A stretch of DNA of 64,000 nt, taken from contig NC_014829.1 in NCBI RefSeq assembly GCF_000177235.2, positions 1,054,001 through 1,118,000 of the forward strand, written 5' to 3'. The notes under the pieces are model-generated. The model was not told where the DNA came from, searched no databases, and saw only the letters and a list, made by a program, of their open reading frames with translations. The stretch comes from Evansella cellulosilytica DSM 2522. GTDB taxonomy: Bacteria > Bacillota > Bacilli > Bacillales > Salisediminibacteriaceae. Below, piece by piece: positions 25,607-36,336 of this stretch. The stretch's first letter is position 1, and each line of letters starts with the position of its first letter. The translations under genes and the position numbers were made by a program.

Positions 25607-26101
25607 TTGAAGAAGCTATATTTGCCACTCGTCATTGCTATTCTATTAACTGCTCTTTTTTTCTTTTTAATTAATGTAATGGGTTCATCACCAGGTGATA
25701 CTTCGGGGAACGGCAATCCAGCCATCATATTGATGATGCTATTAGTACCTCTATTTTGTTTCTTCATATATTTTTCGTATAAATTCTTTACGCAAGTAAC
25801 GCATCAATCAAAAAGTTTAGTCTATATGGTTATCGCTATAGTAGCGCATTTGCTTGTAGGTCTAGTCTATCAAATATATGCATTTAGAAATTATAAGAAA
25901 CTGTTGCAGGATGTGTATTACGAGGAATTCCTTACGGTGGATTACGACTATATAGACCAAATCACTTCTTTTTTATCTATACACGTTAACAGCCAATACT
26001 TTAATATTAATACATTTTTCATGTTTTTATCCCTATCTATGTTCATCCCCGTGCTCATTATTTTTGCACAAAGATTGATAAAGCAAATGATGTCGAGCTG
26101 A
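25607..26101 (+). CDS. Four-helix membrane protein, function unknown
   Basis: A 164-residue protein with hydrophobic segments at about 5-24, 40-62, 68-90 and 138-158 and an extracellular or cytoplasmic loop between the last two. No family is recognised. The TTG start is supported by GGAGGGG about 9 nt upstream. It precedes the ggt gene by about 160 bp. Confidence 0.55.
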   Translation: MKKLYLPLVIAILLTALFFFLINVMGSSPGDTSGNGNPAIILMMLLVPLFCFFIYFSYKFFTQVTHQSKSLVYMVIAIVAHLLVGLVYQIYAFRNYKKLLQDVYYEEFLTVDYDYIDQITSFLSIHVNSQYFNINTFFMFLSLSMFIPVLIIFAQRLIKQMMSS

Positions 26102-26264
26102 ACCTCAATTAAATGTGCACCTACCAACTTAACTATACCCTTCGTAACTCGAAATATGTTAATATATATAAGGATTCGTGCTGAAAAAGATTGTGATTGT
26201 TTTAATACTAGCGAGTAAACGGCATGTATACGTGTATATTAAGAGAAAACGAGGAGGTAAATCA

Positions 26265-27878
26265 TTGGTTACATTTAATAGTTCTCATTATCCATATTCA
26301 TCACAGCGAATGGTTACATACGGTAAAAAAGGCATGGTTGCAACATCGCAGCCATTAGCTGCTCAAGCTGGATTAGATATATTAAAGAAAGGTGGAAACG
26401 CAATTGATGCGGCGATCGCTACAGCGGCATGCTTAACAGTTGTCGAGCCAACCTCTAACGGCATTGGAGGCGACGCGTTTGCACTAGTGTGGACGAAGGG
26501 GGAGCTGCATGGACTAAATGCTAGTGGGCCAGCACCTGCTTCTATTTCTATTGAAAAATTAAAAGAGCGCGGAATAGATGAAATACCTAAATTCGGTTGG
26601 ATTCCGGTTACGGTTCCAGGCGTACCTGCTGCCTGGGCAGAGCTTTCAAAAAGATTCGGTAAGCTCTCCTTAAAAGAAGCGTTAGCGCCTGCAATTAACT
26701 ATGCGAGAGAAGGATATCCATTAAGTCCAACACTTGCGCATTTTTGGAAGCGTGGTGCAGAAGCATATACTAAATTGCTAGAAGGCAGTGAATTTGATAG
26801 CTGGTTTGAAACGTTCGCACCAGGAGGAAAAGCACCTGAAGCAGGAGACATTTGGAAGTCTGAAGGGCATGCCACAACATTAGAAGCAATCGCAGAAACG
26901 AATGCTGAAGCTTTCTATACGGGAGAACTTGCAGAAAAAATCGATGCTTTTTCTCAAAAATACGGTGGATATTTAACAAAGAATGACTTGGCTTCGTTTA
27001 ACCCTGAATGGGTGAAGCCAATTAGCGTTAATTACAAAGGCTATGACGTGTGGGAAATTCCTCCAAATGGACAAGGGCTTATTGCACTAATGGCACTTAA
27101 CATGTTGAAAAATGATACGTTTGCAGCGCGAGATGATGCCACTACATTCCATAAGCAGATTGAAGCAATGAAGCTCGCTTTCGCTGATGGAGAAAAATAT
27201 ATTACAGAAGATAAAGAAATGAGTACAACAGTTGACGCATTACTAAGTGATAGCTATAGCCAATCAAGACGAGAGTTGATTGGTTCAGAAGCAATTACAC
27301 CAACTGCAGGAGAGCCGCCAAAAGGTGGAACAGTGTACTTAGCTACTGCAGACGAAGAAGGAAATATGGTTTCTTTCATTCAAAGTAATTATATGGGCTT
27401 CGGCTCTGGTCTCGTCGTACCAGGTACAGGGATTTCACTGCAGAACAGAGGGCACAACTTTAGCCTAGATCCTAACCATGATAATGCTTTAAAGCCAGGG
27501 AAGAGAACGTATCATACGATTATTCCAGGATTCCTTACTAAAGGAAATGAAGCAATTGGTCCTTTCGGTGTGATGGGTGGATTTATGCAGCCACAAGGTC
27601 ATATGCAAGTTGTGATGAACACCATTGACTTTGGCTTGAATCCGCAGGCAGCACTTGATGCACCAAGGTGGCAATGGATGAAGGATAAGCAAGTATTATT
27701 GGAGCAGACAGTTCCGAATCACCTCGCAACCTCCCTTTCGGCAATGGGGCATCACATTCAAGTAACACATCAATCAGGTAGCTTCGGTCGTGGTCAAATC
27801 ATTTGGAGAGATCCTAAAACAGGTGTGCTTGCTGGTGGAACAGAATCTCGAACAGATGGTGCCATTGCTGTTTATTAA
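26265..27878 (+). CDS. ywrD: Gamma-glutamyltransferase family protein (YwrD-like)
   Basis: A 537-residue N-terminal nucleophile hydrolase. The N-terminal part carries MVATSQPLAAQAGLDILKKG and NAIDAAIA; the autoprocessing/catalytic Thr is in PPKGGTVYLATADEEGN, and GGFMQPQGHMQVVMN marks the second half. The family hydrolyses or transfers the gamma-glutamyl group of glutathione-like compounds. No signal peptide is present, so it is cytoplasmic, as for YwrD. GAGGAGG lies 7 nt before TTG 26265; the longer frame is not used. The next two genes are chromate transporter halves, matching the B. subtilis ywrD-ywrB-ywrA neighbourhood. Confidence 0.88.
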   Translation: MVTFNSSHYPYSSQRMVTYGKKGMVATSQPLAAQAGLDILKKGGNAIDAAIATAACLTVVEPTSNGIGGDAFALVWTKGELHGLNASGPAPASISIEKLKERGIDEIPKFGWIPVTVPGVPAAWAELSKRFGKLSLKEALAPAINYAREGYPLSPTLAHFWKRGAEAYTKLLEGSEFDSWFETFAPGGKAPEAGDIWKSEGHATTLEAIAETNAEAFYTGELAEKIDAFSQKYGGYLTKNDLASFNPEWVKPISVNYKGYDVWEIPPNGQGLIALMALNMLKNDTFAARDDATTFHKQIEAMKLAFADGEKYITEDKEMSTTVDALLSDSYSQSRRELIGSEAITPTAGEPPKGGTVYLATADEEGNMVSFIQSNYMGFGSGLVVPGTGISLQNRGHNFSLDPNHDNALKPGKRTYHTIIPGFLTKGNEAIGPFGVMGGFMQPQGHMQVVMNTIDFGLNPQAALDAPRWQWMKDKQVLLEQTVPNHLATSLSAMGHHIQVTHQSGSFGRGQIIWRDPKTGVLAGGTESRTDGAIAVY

Positions 27879-27898
27879 AGGTAATAAGGAGTATAAAG

Positions 27899-28468
27899 AT
27901 GATACAAAAAGATATATTTTTTGCTTTTCTTAGAGTTGGTTTGCTCGGATTTGGAGGAGGACCATCCTCCATTCCCCTTTTTCAAAAGGAAGTTGTAGAA
28001 AAATATAAATGGATGACAGATGAAGAGTTCTCTGACATTTTAGCGATTGGAAATACGTTACCAGGCCCAATTGCAACTAAAATGGCAGGCTATTTAGGGT
28101 TTCGAGTAGCTGGAGTAGTAGGGATGGTCAACGCACTCATTGCATCTGTTATTCCAACTGTTGTCCTTTTAATATTACTGTTTACTTATTTAGCTTCCTA
28201 TCGAGATCAGCCTTGGGTTCACGGAATGACACACGGGGTCATTCCAGTAGTCGCTGTCATGATGGCAACTTTAACGTATGGCTTTGTTAAAAAATCAACA
28301 AAAGATTTTGGTTGGCTCATATCTATTGCACTCATCATTTTCTCTGTTATTTTCATTAGTATTATCGGTCTCCATCCTGGTTTTGTCATCGGAGCACTCA
28401 TTCTTTTTGCATTATTAAAAAAGACGAAAGTACCTCTCGATGAAAAAGAGAAGGGGGAGTCATCATGA
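27899..28468 (+). CDS. ywrB: Chromate transporter subunit (CHR half, YwrB-like)
   Basis: A 189-residue single-domain CHR protein: FGGGPSSIPLFQKEVVEKYKW-type start, then the conserved DEEFSDILAIGNTLPGPIATKMAGY motif split over several helices. Short CHR proteins work as pairs of opposite topology to export chromate. AAGGAG precedes ATG 27899. It overlaps the next gene by 4 nt, so the two are made together. Confidence 0.88.
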   Translation: MIQKDIFFAFLRVGLLGFGGGPSSIPLFQKEVVEKYKWMTDEEFSDILAIGNTLPGPIATKMAGYLGFRVAGVVGMVNALIASVIPTVVLLILLFTYLASYRDQPWVHGMTHGVIPVVAVMMATLTYGFVKKSTKDFGWLISIALIIFSVIFISIIGLHPGFVIGALILFALLKKTKVPLDEKEKGESS

Positions 28469-28995
28469 TTTATGTTGAAATCTTCCTAGCCTTTTTCCTT
28501 CCAAATGTATTAGGGTACGGTGGGGGTCCAGCTAGCATTCCGCTAATTGAGCATGAAGTAGTAAACAGGTACGAATGGATGACAGTAGAAGAATTTGGTG
28601 AAGTCCTAGCTTTAGGTAATACGTTGCCAGGTCCAATCGCAACTAAATTGGCTGGCTACATTGGATATGAGCAAGCTGGCATTTTAGGAGCAGGCGTCGG
28701 TCTTTTTGCCACTATTGCACCTTCGCTCATTTTAATGGTAGCTTTGCTAGGCATCCTACATCGTTATAAAGATTCACCGAAGGTAAAATTATTATCAAGT
28801 ATTGTTAGACCGACGATTGCCGTCTTACTTGGCGTACTCACATTCCGTTTTCTAGAAACGTCTTATATCGAAAGTGGTTGGATCCATACAATTATAATAA
28901 TCGCAGCCTCATATTTTTTAATGGAAAAGAAAAAAGTCCATCCAGCATTTGTCATAGTCGGCGGACTTTTGTATGGTGCAATATTTTTGTCTTAA
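28465..28995 (+). CDS. ywrA: Chromate transporter subunit (CHR half, YwrA-like)
   Basis: A 176-residue second CHR half with GYGGGPASIPLIEHEVV and LALGNTLPGPIATKLAGYIG, five to six membrane helices. It is coupled to the preceding subunit by an ATGA overlap. The pair should form a heteromeric chromate (or sulfate-like anion) exporter. A bidirectional terminator follows. Confidence 0.88.
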   Translation: MIYVEIFLAFFLPNVLGYGGGPASIPLIEHEVVNRYEWMTVEEFGEVLALGNTLPGPIATKLAGYIGYEQAGILGAGVGLFATIAPSLILMVALLGILHRYKDSPKVKLLSSIVRPTIAVLLGVLTFRFLETSYIESGWIHTIIIIAASYFLMEKKKVHPAFVIVGGLLYGAIFLS

Positions 28996-29006
28996 AGAGA
29001 TTTTAC

Positions 29007-29052
29007 AATAAGTTGATAACAGCTCGCCCTGTGAAGCTGTTATTAACTTATT
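29007..29052. terminator. Bidirectional terminator
   Basis: AATAAGTT-ATAACAGCT pairs with AGCTGTTAT-AACTTATT around CGCCCTGTGA, between the convergent ywrA-like and quinone oxidoreductase genes. Confidence 0.85.
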
Positions 29053-29054
29053 TT

Positions 29055-30017
29055 CTATGGTGTTAAAACGATACTTCCGTTATATACATTGTTCTCTAAC
29101 GCATGATGTGCTTTGGATGCTTCTTCAAATGAATATGTAGCTCCAACAAGAGCAGTAATTGTTTGTTGCTGGAGAAGGCTGCTTATTTCATCCCCAGCTC
29201 TCTTTAGCTCTAACGATGGTGCAGTAAATAATAACACACCTAATAATGACGCATGCTTTGTGTTTAATAATCTCCACGGAAGCTCTGGTGTATTATTGTT
29301 TGGCGAACCAATAGTAACGATACGCCCACCGGTTTTCACCATCAATAAGTCATTCTCGAGATTGTCACTTACTGACATATCTAAAATGACGTCAAGGCCG
29401 CTATTGTTCGTAAGCTGCTGCACTGTTTCAACGATATCTTCCTTTTTATATAAGATGACGTTGTTTGCGCCGGCTTTTAAACAAATATCGCTCTTTTCCT
29501 CATTACTAGCAGTAGCAATAACCTTTGCTCCTGCCCTTTTCGCGAGTTGAATCGCTGCGTTTCCTACTGCTCCAGCACCACCATAAACTAACACGCACTC
29601 ACCTGGTGAAACGTTTGCTCGATAGTGTAAAGCTAAGTGTGCAGTCATAAAAGGCATCGCAAGTGCGGCGCCTTCCACAAAGGATGCAGATAAAGGTAAT
29701 GGGAAAACAGCATCTGCTTGTGCAGTAACAAATTCAGCACAAGTCCCACTGATGTTCGTTGCCCACACCCTCATTCCCTTTTTCAAATAATCAACATCTT
29801 CGCCAAGTTCAACAATCGTACCACTTACATCAAAATGAGGAATGTGAGGAAATTCCTTAACTTGCCGAATCCCTTTGCGAAAGTAAGTGTCCACTGGATT
29901 TACCGCACTTGCCTCCACCTTTATTAAAACGTCACTTCGCTTTACTGCTGGCTTTTCCACGTCTTCTACCTTTAAAACACTAGGATCCCCATATTCTCGA
30001 TAGACAACCGCCTTCAT
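29055..30017 (-). CDS. Zinc-binding dehydrogenase/quinone oxidoreductase
   Basis: A 320-residue medium-chain dehydrogenase of the quinone-reductase group. The N-terminal catalytic fold contains VKVEASAVNPVDTYFRKG-like sequence without the zinc ligands of alcohol dehydrogenase, and the nucleotide fold has VYGGAGAVGNAAIQLAKRAG. It probably uses NADPH to reduce a quinone or enone. AAGGGAGAG precedes ATG 30017. Confidence 0.85.
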   Translation of the reverse strand: MKAVVYREYGDPSVLKVEDVEKPAVKRSDVLIKVEASAVNPVDTYFRKGIRQVKEFPHIPHFDVSGTIVELGEDVDYLKKGMRVWATNISGTCAEFVTAQADAVFPLPLSASFVEGAALAMPFMTAHLALHYRANVSPGECVLVYGGAGAVGNAAIQLAKRAGAKVIATASNEEKSDICLKAGANNVILYKKEDIVETVQQLTNNSGLDVILDMSVSDNLENDLLMVKTGGRIVTIGSPNNNTPELPWRLLNTKHASLLGVLLFTAPSLELKRAGDEISSLLQQQTITALVGATYSFEEASKAHHALENNVYNGSIVLTP

Positions 30018-30081
30018 GTTATCTCTCCCTTATCAATGTCTTTATTATTATTTTAATGGGCGATTGAAAAAATAACACTCT

Positions 30082-30306
30082 TTATTCAAAATGTATTCTT
30101 GTTCCACTCGTCCAAGTTGCTTCTGTGTGCATTAATCCACCGCGGTCAATTAATTCATTGACGATATCTTTATGAATTGAAACACCTTCTGCATTTAAAT
30201 AAGGAACGACTTGTTGGAAATTACGGTGAAAATATGCTAACTCTTTATCTGTCCATTCTTGTTTTGGTAACATCGATAGCTCTGTAAAATCTCGACCGAC
30301 ATACAT
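30082..30306 (-). CDS. yfhS: YfhS family protein
   Basis: A 74-residue protein, MYVGRDFTELSML followed by WTDKELAYFHRNFQQ, matching YfhS in length and sequence pattern. Function unknown; the B. subtilis gene is sporulation-linked. It is divergent from fabL, as in B. subtilis. Confidence 0.88.
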   Translation of the reverse strand: MYVGRDFTELSMLPKQEWTDKELAYFHRNFQQVVPYLNAEGVSIHKDIVNELIDRGGLMHTEATWTSGTRIHFE

Positions 30307-30361
30307 ACTTAGCCCTCCTTAAGCGAAGCTGTATCTTTAGTTTCTCTAGAGTTAACTGTAG

Positions 30362-31192
<831 letters not shown>

Positions 31193-31292
31193 TGAAAGTC
31201 CTTTTCCCATTTTTTAGTCAGGTAAAGTATTAAAAAAAATGAGGATAAAAAAAACCTCCTAGGAAATTATAATTTCTGTGGAGGTGATACAA

Positions 31293-31478
31293 ATGGCAAA
31301 CAACAATGCATCTAAAACAAATGCACAAAAAGTACGTCAGCAGAACCAGCAATCTGCTCAAGGGCAAAGCCAAAACTTTGAATTTGCTAGCGAAACTGAT
31401 GCACAACAAGTGCGTCAACAAAACCAACAATCTGCTCAACGTAAGCAGCAAGCATCTTCTAAAGGTCAACAACAGTAA
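31293..31478 (+). CDS. sspE: Gamma-type small acid-soluble spore protein SspE
   Basis: A 61-residue Gln/Asn-rich protein with two near-repeats (NAQKVRQQNQQSAQ and DAQQVRQQNQQSAQ) and the FEFASETDA protease recognition site between them, the mark of gamma-type SASPs. It is stored in the forespore as an amino-acid reserve degraded by GPR on germination. GGAGGTGAT precedes ATG 31293. Confidence 0.93.
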   Translation: MANNNASKTNAQKVRQQNQQSAQGQSQNFEFASETDAQQVRQQNQQSAQRKQQASSKGQQQ

Positions 31479-31502
31479 TCCTGTTTAGCCTTTAGTTCGA
31501 AC

Positions 31503-31546
31503 ATAAAGCCCCTTTTCCAATACGGAATAAGGGGCTTTATTTTTAT
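31503..31546 (+). terminator. Intrinsic terminator of sspE
   Basis: ATAAAGCCCCTT pairs with AAGGGGCTTTAT, followed by TTTTTA. Confidence 0.9.
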
Positions 31547-31554
31547 GGAGTGTA

Positions 31555-31664
31555 ATCTGCCCTTGAGCGCAGGGGAAAGTGTGTGAAGGTAAGATGGGAG
31601 GGCGCCATCTGCCCTAGAGCAAAGAAAAAGACTAGTAAAGGTAAGATGGCCGCGCTATCTTACC
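31555..31664. repeat. Imperfect 52-bp tandem duplication
   Basis: ATCTGCCCT starts at 31555 and again at 31607, and GGTAAGATGG recurs at the same offset in each unit. Conservation is moderate. The remaining stretch to 31928 shows no gene. Confidence 0.5.
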
Positions 31665-31928
31665 ATCAGCAATCATAAAAGATCTTAAAGCTAAGATTGC
31701 AACAACACGGTCGCCTGCTCGTGACATCCACATCCTCACATCCTCTCTTTAAAAGTAACTCGTCCTAGTGGCCACTTTCGTTTTCAAACTTTTTCTAGAA
31801 AAAAAGTTTATTATTTGTCGAATGATTTTAAAAAGAGGGTAATCAATAGTATAATGAAGATGGATATGTTTTAAGAATGTGTTGTCCATAGAAAATGAAG
31901 GATTAGTCTATCTAAACGGAGGTTTTCT

Positions 31929-32387
31929 ATGTTTTTTAAAAAAAGGAAGAAAAATGGGGATACTCAAGAAGAAAAAAGAGAAGAGAAAATCGTCACTGTT
32001 ACTATTGATGAGGTTAGAGCGGCTGTGAACAAGTATGCAAATAATATGCAGAAAGGGATCTCACTTCGAAGTATTGTCTTAGATAACAATGAAATTGATT
32101 TTGAGGCGTTATATTCTTATTTGGGTGGAAAACCTGATCGACCTTTTTATATGTCTAAAGAAACATTTGAGATTTTCGAGGAAAAGGACTATCCTAAATA
32201 CATTGACCTTTGTCAAATTGCTTGTGATCAATACATTTTAGAGAACGGCGAGGAACCTATTACAACAGGTGATCCAGAGAGAAAAGTAAATTTTCAGAAG
32301 CTAAAGCATTATTTAACTGAAAAGCCACCGTTTAAACTATATTTACACCCGCAAGATCGTATGGTTACACATAGAGCTCCAAAATAG
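31929..32387 (+). CDS. DUF3939 family protein
   Basis: A 152-residue soluble protein with a Lys/Glu-rich head, a helical middle and a conserved end (DPERKVNFQKLKHYLTEKPP, then FKLYLHPQDRMVTHR) as in DUF3939 proteins of Bacilli. Function unknown. It lies 22 bp before ntdP with no terminator, so they are probably co-transcribed. Confidence 0.75.
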   Translation: MFFKKRKKNGDTQEEKREEKIVTVTIDEVRAAVNKYANNMQKGISLRSIVLDNNEIDFEALYSYLGGKPDRPFYMSKETFEIFEEKDYPKYIDLCQIACDQYILENGEEPITTGDPERKVNFQKLKHYLTEKPPFKLYLHPQDRMVTHRAPK

Positions 32388-32408
32388 AACAGTGAAAGGA
32401 GAAGGACA

Positions 32409-32936
32409 GTGAGATTTCCCCAAACAGGTAGTAATATCATTGTACAGAGCTATAAACATAATGGAATACTTCATCGTGTCTGGGAAGAGACAATCATTTT
32501 AAAAGGGACTTCTCATGAAGTTATTGGAGGAAATGATCGAATAATGGTACAAGAATCTGACGGACGTCAATGGCGAACCCGTGAACCAGCAATTTGTTAT
32601 TTTACAGCAGACCATTGGTTTAATGTCATCGGCATGCTAAGGAATGACGGTATATACTATTATTGCAATCTAGGCACTCCATTTACATATGATGAGGAAG
32701 CATTAAAATACATTGATTATGACTTAGATATAAAAGTTTTTCCTGACAAAACGTACAAGCTGTTAGATGAAGATGAATTTACTTTACATAAGCAACAAAT
32801 GAACTACCCTGAAGAAGTGGAGATTATTTTAAGAAGAAGTGTGGATGAATTAATTTCATGGATTACACAGAAAAAAGGCCCATTCGAGCCAGGCTTTGTT
32901 GAATATTGGTACGAGCGCTTTTTACAATACCGTTAA
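32409..32936 (+). CDS. ntdP: Nucleoside tri-/diphosphate phosphatase (YgaC, DUF402)
   Basis: A 175-residue DUF402 protein. The beta-barrel start [17 protein letters not shown] and the metal-binding [19 protein letters not shown] segment match YgaC, which hydrolyses nucleoside tri- and diphosphates. The GTG start has AAAGGAG-type sequence upstream. It lies directly before ygaD, as in B. subtilis. Confidence 0.88.
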   Translation: MRFPQTGSNIIVQSYKHNGILHRVWEETIILKGTSHEVIGGNDRIMVQESDGRQWRTREPAICYFTADHWFNVIGMLRNDGIYYYCNLGTPFTYDEEALKYIDYDLDIKVFPDKTYKLLDEDEFTLHKQQMNYPEEVEIILRRSVDELISWITQKKGPFEPGFVEYWYERFLQYR

Positions 32937-32987
32937 TTAAAAACGGAAAGATGAAGCGCTTCTTATTTTATATTATTAATAACATAT

Positions 32988-33024
32988 AGAGCGCGGTTTA
33001 TACAACCGTCTCTTTCTTTTTTTA
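32988..33024 (+). terminator. Intrinsic terminator after ntdP
   Basis: GAG-CG-CGGTT pairs with AACCG-TCTC around TATAC and is followed by a long T-rich run. Confidence 0.7.
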
Positions 33025-33124
33025 GGCTATGTTAAACTTTGTTGTTGAATTTCACTTCAGAAAAAAGAGCTTTTTTTAAGACAAGCGCTTATGAAATATT
33101 TATTGTATATAGAGGTGTATTTTA

Positions 33125-34867
33125 TTGGATAGTATAAAGCGTTATTTAGTTTTTGTTAAGCCGTATTGGAAACAAATTATTGTTACGGTTGCAATAGGGA
33201 TATTGAAATTTGGTATACCACTTCTTATTCCCCTCATTTTGAAGTACGTCATCGATGATATTATTGGTGCAGAAGCGTTAACCTCTAATGAAAAAATGAC
33301 ATCATTATATTGGCTTATGGGTATTGTCTTATTTGTATTTATCGTTGTTCGCCCGCCAGTAGAGTATTTTCGTCAATATTTCGCACAGTGGACAGGGAGT
33401 AGAATATTGTATGATATTCGTGATCAGCTTTTTTCCCATTTACAAAAGCTTAGCTTAAAGTTTTACTCTAATCGTAAAACTGGGGAAGTAATATCGAGGG
33501 TTGTTCATGATGTAGAACAAACGAAGAACTTTATTATAACGGGTATGATGAACATTTGGTTGGATATGTTTACGATTATCGTTGCAATTATTATTATGTT
33601 AACTCTAGATCCTATTTTAACACTCGTCGCTATTGCACTACTTCCGTTTTACGGGGCATCTATTAAATATTTTTATAGTCGTTTAAGAGACTTGACGCGC
33701 CGTCGCTCTCAAGCACTAGCTGAAGTGCAGAGCCACCTTCATGAAAGATTACAAGGGATGAATGTCATTCGAAGCTTTGCACTAGAAGATCATGAACAGA
33801 AAATTTTTGACAAAAGAAATAACAATTTTTTAACGAAAGCACTTGATCATACACGCTGGAATGCAAAAACGTTTGCTGTAATTAACACGCTAACAGATAT
33901 CGCTCCAATTCTAGTTATTGGGGTTGCGGCAGCGCTCGTCATCCAAGGCAATTTGACAATCGGTACGATGGTTGCCTTTGTCACATACATGGATCGTCTT
34001 TATAATCCTTTACGTAGACTCGTCAATTCGTCGACGACATTAACGCAATCCATTGCATCGATGGATCGAGTATTTGAGCTTGTAGACGAGAAATATGATA
34101 TCGAGGATAAAGAGGGTGCTGTTCCATATCAATTCCCTCAAGGTGAGGTCATTTTTGATCGTGTAAGTTTTAGCTATGACGATGACGAAAATGTGCTACA
34201 CGACGTAAGCTTCCGTGCAGAAAGAGGAGAGACGATTGCCATTGTTGGAATGAGTGGTGGTGGAAAAAGTACCATTATGAGCTTAATTCCACGTTTTTAT
34301 GATGTAACGAGCGGTCGAATTGTCATTGATGGGAAGGATATTCGTGATTATAAAGTAAGGTCATTACGCGACCGTATCGGTATGGTTTTACAAGATAATG
34401 TCATTTTTAGTGAATCTGTAAAGTTTAATATATTGATGGGTAATCCAGACGCGACAGACGAAGAGGTCGTTGCAGCTGCAAAAGCCGCGAATGCCCATGA
34501 CTTCATTATGAATTTAAAGGATGGCTACGAGACGAATATAGGGGAGCGTGGAGTGAAGCTTTCTGGTGGACAAAAACAGCGTATTGCTATTGCTAGAGTG
34601 TTTTTAAAAAGCCCAGAAATACTTATATTTGACGAAGCAACGAGCTCTTTAGACTTAGAGAGCGAACACTTAATACAGCAATCATTATTTACACTAGCAG
34701 AAAACCGTACAACGTTTATTGTCGCACATCGTCTTTCAACGATCACGCATGCAGACAAAATCATCGTTATAGAAAATGGCCGATTAGTAGAAATGGGAAG
34801 CCATGACGTGCTAATGAGTCAGCAGGGGGCATATTATAATCTATTCCAAGTACAGCAATTGAAATAA
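33125..34867 (+). CDS. ygaD: ABC transporter ATP-binding/permease YgaD
   Basis: A 580-residue half-transporter of the multidrug/lipid exporter type: six membrane helices in about residues 1-320, then an ATPase. Walker A is GMSGGGKS (375-382), the signature LSGGQKQR and Walker [13 protein letters not shown] follow, and HRLSTI is the H-loop. It probably works as a homodimer; the cargo is unknown. The TTG start has AGAGGTG upstream. Confidence 0.92.
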   Translation: MDSIKRYLVFVKPYWKQIIVTVAIGILKFGIPLLIPLILKYVIDDIIGAEALTSNEKMTSLYWLMGIVLFVFIVVRPPVEYFRQYFAQWTGSRILYDIRDQLFSHLQKLSLKFYSNRKTGEVISRVVHDVEQTKNFIITGMMNIWLDMFTIIVAIIIMLTLDPILTLVAIALLPFYGASIKYFYSRLRDLTRRRSQALAEVQSHLHERLQGMNVIRSFALEDHEQKIFDKRNNNFLTKALDHTRWNAKTFAVINTLTDIAPILVIGVAAALVIQGNLTIGTMVAFVTYMDRLYNPLRRLVNSSTTLTQSIASMDRVFELVDEKYDIEDKEGAVPYQFPQGEVIFDRVSFSYDDDENVLHDVSFRAERGETIAIVGMSGGGKSTIMSLIPRFYDVTSGRIVIDGKDIRDYKVRSLRDRIGMVLQDNVIFSESVKFNILMGNPDATDEEVVAAAKAANAHDFIMNLKDGYETNIGERGVKLSGGQKQRIAIARVFLKSPEILIFDEATSSLDLESEHLIQQSLFTLAENRTTFIVAHRLSTITHADKIIVIENGRLVEMGSHDVLMSQQGAYYNLFQVQQLK

Positions 34868-34893
34868 AAGGTACAGGGAAAACAAATAAGTAA

Positions 34894-34943
34894 GGGAGAC
34901 TCAAGTAGGTATAAATGAACCTGTGAGTCTCCCTCTTTTTTTT
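34894..34943 (+). terminator. Terminator of ygaD (GACTCA-type hairpin)
   Basis: GGGAGACTCA pairs with TGAGTCTCCC, followed by CTC and eight T residues. It lies between the convergent ygaD and ygaE. Confidence 0.85.
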
Positions 34944-34953
34944 GCTAGACGAT

Positions 34954-36039
34954 CTATAATTGTTTTTCCGAAACATTTACTGCATTTTTATCGCGATGGT
35001 ATTTAAAGAAGCCATCGACGAGTTGATCTAAATGAGCGAGCTCATCGCTATACTCAATAATGAGGGCGACGATTGGAATAGAGTTCGTCCAATCAGCGCG
35101 GTTCGTTTCAGGGTCCTCATAAAAAATAAGGAACGTATCTGTGAGCTGCTGCTTTCCTACTGAAACCTCGTTATTTACCTCATCATTTGTAGCCCGCACT
35201 TTACCTGTATACTTCAGCAAAATACGTTCATGATAGTTCGTTAAATATTCAAGTTGCTCTTTTATTAAGTCCTGCATCTCATCGGGAAATTGGTGAATTG
35301 TGTTTTCATATTTACTAATACTTTTTAAAATGCTAATGGCTTTATTTGTGCTAGCGATCATTTGACGAAACAAGACGACCTTTCTAAGACGAGCATATTC
35401 ATTTTTTCTTAAATAATTTCGTTCTTCCTTATAAAGCTGAAAGGTGTTTTCTATTTTGAACAATGATTCCTTTAGTTTTCCAATATCCTTTTTTAACGTA
35501 CGATGGTCAGCTTCGTGCCGAGCTAATAAACGAATCCATTGAATGATTTGCTCGTTTGTAGAGACGATTTTGTGATATAGTAAATTTTCGTGCTTTGGCG
35601 GTAAGAAAATGAGATTGACAATAAATGCTGACAGTACGCCAATAATAATTAGCAGAAATCTGTCTGTGGCAAATGTAATAAAATCATCTGTTGGTGTACC
35701 CATAATCGCAATCGCAGTTACAACTGCTAATGGAATGATTGCTTCCTTGTTAAAACGAATATGAATCGCGATGACGAGCATAATGACAACACCGACGACA
35801 AAAGGTTCGTGACCAAATGTTAACACGAAAACGATGGCTAAAAACGCACTAACAACGTTCGCTTGTATTTGATCCCAAATTAGTAGAAAGCTTTTATGAA
35901 TAGAAGGCTGAACAGCAAGGAATGCAGCAAGACCTGCGAAGGCTATCGAAGGATAACCAATCCACATCGCTACATAAAGCGCTAACGTTACAGCCAATCC
36001 TGTTTTAAAAATACGGGCTCCTAGCCTCATGGTAGTCAA
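34954..36039 (-). CDS. ygaE: Aromatic acid exporter family protein YgaE
   Basis: A 361-residue ArAE_1/FUSC-type protein: several membrane helices in about residues 10-150, then a long helical cytoplasmic region (about 155-350). Position and length match B. subtilis YgaE. Substrate unproved. The start may be TTG 36039 or ATG 36030; the AAAGGA site is between ideal spacing for both. Confidence 0.85.
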   Translation of the reverse strand: MTTMRLGARIFKTGLAVTLALYVAMWIGYPSIAFAGLAAFLAVQPSIHKSFLLIWDQIQANVVSAFLAIVFVLTFGHEPFVVGVVIMLVIAIHIRFNKEAIIPLAVVTAIAIMGTPTDDFITFATDRFLLIIIGVLSAFIVNLIFLPPKHENLLYHKIVSTNEQIIQWIRLLARHEADHRTLKKDIGKLKESLFKIENTFQLYKEERNYLRKNEYARLRKVVLFRQMIASTNKAISILKSISKYENTIHQFPDEMQDLIKEQLEYLTNYHERILLKYTGKVRATNDEVNNEVSVGKQQLTDTFLIFYEDPETNRADWTNSIPIVALIIEYSDELAHLDQLVDGFFKYHRDKNAVNVSEKQL

Positions 36040-36336
36040 AAATCCTTTCCTTCTGAAAAATATAATGATTTCAAAGACAAGTTATCATATGAAACGAATG
36101 CCAGAATCATTCCAACTTGTAGAGTCGTACGTAATATACACCTGTTTTGAAAAACAATCAAGCCTATTTTTAAAATAAAAGGATCCCTTATCTATAGTCT
36201 TTTACCATTTTCGCCTAAAAGATAAACAAAATTGCCATTTTACTCATTATATTGCAATATTGGAGCACAATTGCCATTGTACTATATATCAAGAAAGGGA
36301 AGGGACGGAGGCCACTGGAAGAGTGGTGTTCTTTAA

